A stretch of DNA of 31,664 nucleotides from Saccoglossus kowalevskii (lineage: Eukaryota > Hemichordata > Enteropneusta > Harrimaniidae), in NCBI RefSeq assembly GCF_000003605.2, contig NW_003137825.1, positions 411,965 to 443,628 of the forward strand. The letters are read 5' to 3'. Positions 31,139 through 31,664 of this stretch are shown one piece after another. Below the pieces are notes generated by a model that saw nothing but the letters and a program-made list of their open reading frames with translations, was not told the origin of the DNA and searched no databases. Positions within the stretch are counted from its first letter, which is position 1; each line of letters starts with the position of its first letter. The translations under genes were made by a program, and so were the position numbers.

Positions 31139-31260
31139 CAGTATACCACTGACCGTTGGGTACCTGAGTTGTTCATATTACGGTGATGTTGGAACCTACT
31201 AGTAACCAGTGTATGGAAAGAAATTAAATTGATGTTTACGCCATTTTACCATTATGTAAG
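31139..31260 (-). pseudogene. Exon-edge repeat, copy C (decayed sulfotransferase exon start)
   Basis: Minus-strand frame VGSNITVI, stop, TTQVPNGQWYTVAYE. The match to copies A and B covers both the coding edge and GAAAGAAATTAAAT of the intron side. The acceptor is damaged by an insertion. Copies B and C are about 300 bases apart. Confidence 0.7.
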
Positions 31261-31664
31261 CATGTCTGTTTAATGTTTACCTAATCTTATCATTTCATTT
31301 TTTTACTTTGTACATGATCATTTTGTGTACGAGACCTTACCACGACAAGCTTCTACCTAGAAGCTAGATAGTATTGCTATCATTATATTAACACAACATG
31401 CATATAATTATTGGAATATTTGGTTTCATTTTAAATTTTCTTGAAATAATGATTCACCTTAATCACAATTATTGATAATTGATTAAAACTAATTAAATTG
31501 TTCGATATTTCAAAATTTGACATAGCTATAATATAGGTGGGTATTTGCAGGTCAAAATGTGGGTAATTTTTTACCTGAAGCCAAATTGAAGATAGGAAAT
31601 TATTTTTTCAATTTGAATAAACATACTTTGTCAACAGACTAGTCAATCTGATTAAAATCCGATG
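31261..31664. other. AT-rich window end
   Basis: Nothing recognised. It is probably intron of the sulfotransferase gene if the upstream exon lies beyond the window. Confidence 0.4.

Overview
This window is nuclear DNA from an animal, most likely a marine invertebrate. The evidence is AT-rich sequence, short coding exons split by GT-AG introns, dense interspersed and tandem repeats, and a 364-base assembly gap. The mix of a mu-crystallin gene, a Gal3ST-type sulfotransferase and Crypton/KIAA1958-like recombinase relics would suit an invertebrate deuterostome such as a hemichordate or amphioxus. That is a guess; the sequence alone does not fix the species. Two host genes can be read with confidence, both on the minus strand. 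The first is a complete seven-exon mu-crystallin / ketimine reductase gene (crym, 11125 down to 3868, 310 codons), rebuilt exon by exon with consistent splice phases. The second is the large terminal coding exon of a galactose-3-O-sulfotransferase-like gene (28813 down to 27721); its upstream exon or exons were not found here. Layout: 1-3767 is non-coding, with possible retroelement debris. 3768-11129 is crym, whose fifth intron holds a dead mariner (5318-6467). 11130-13165 is upstream DNA with a (GCTCA)n microsatellite and repeat fragments. 13166-14443 is a DNA transposon with about 200-base inverted arms. 14444-19800 is a repeat-rich stretch with a diverged 1.1-kb-spaced duplication, a 19-bp and a 91-bp tandem repeat, and a tRNA-like promoter fragment. 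A gap follows at 20261-20624, flanked by exon-like but unidentified coding stretches. 21640-21860 is an inverted-repeat GC island. 22839-23228 holds a dispersed repeat and a palindromic MITE. 23399-23637 is a first broken Crypton-like recombinase N-terminus. 25257-26076 is a 22-bp satellite with a 198-bp (9 x 22) higher-order period. 27689-28813 is the sulfotransferase exon. 28857-31260 is duplicated flanking DNA carrying decayed copies of that exon's 5' end, into which a second, internally deleted Crypton-like element (29343-30658, with hairpin-rich DNA, TATA/CCAAT promoter and intron) appears to have inserted. The host genes have no visible functional link to each other; most of the architecture reflects transposons and tandem duplication. 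The most unusual region is 28.7-31.3 kb: a repeated exon edge with a recombinase relic lying between the copies, beside a multi-hairpin palindromic locus.
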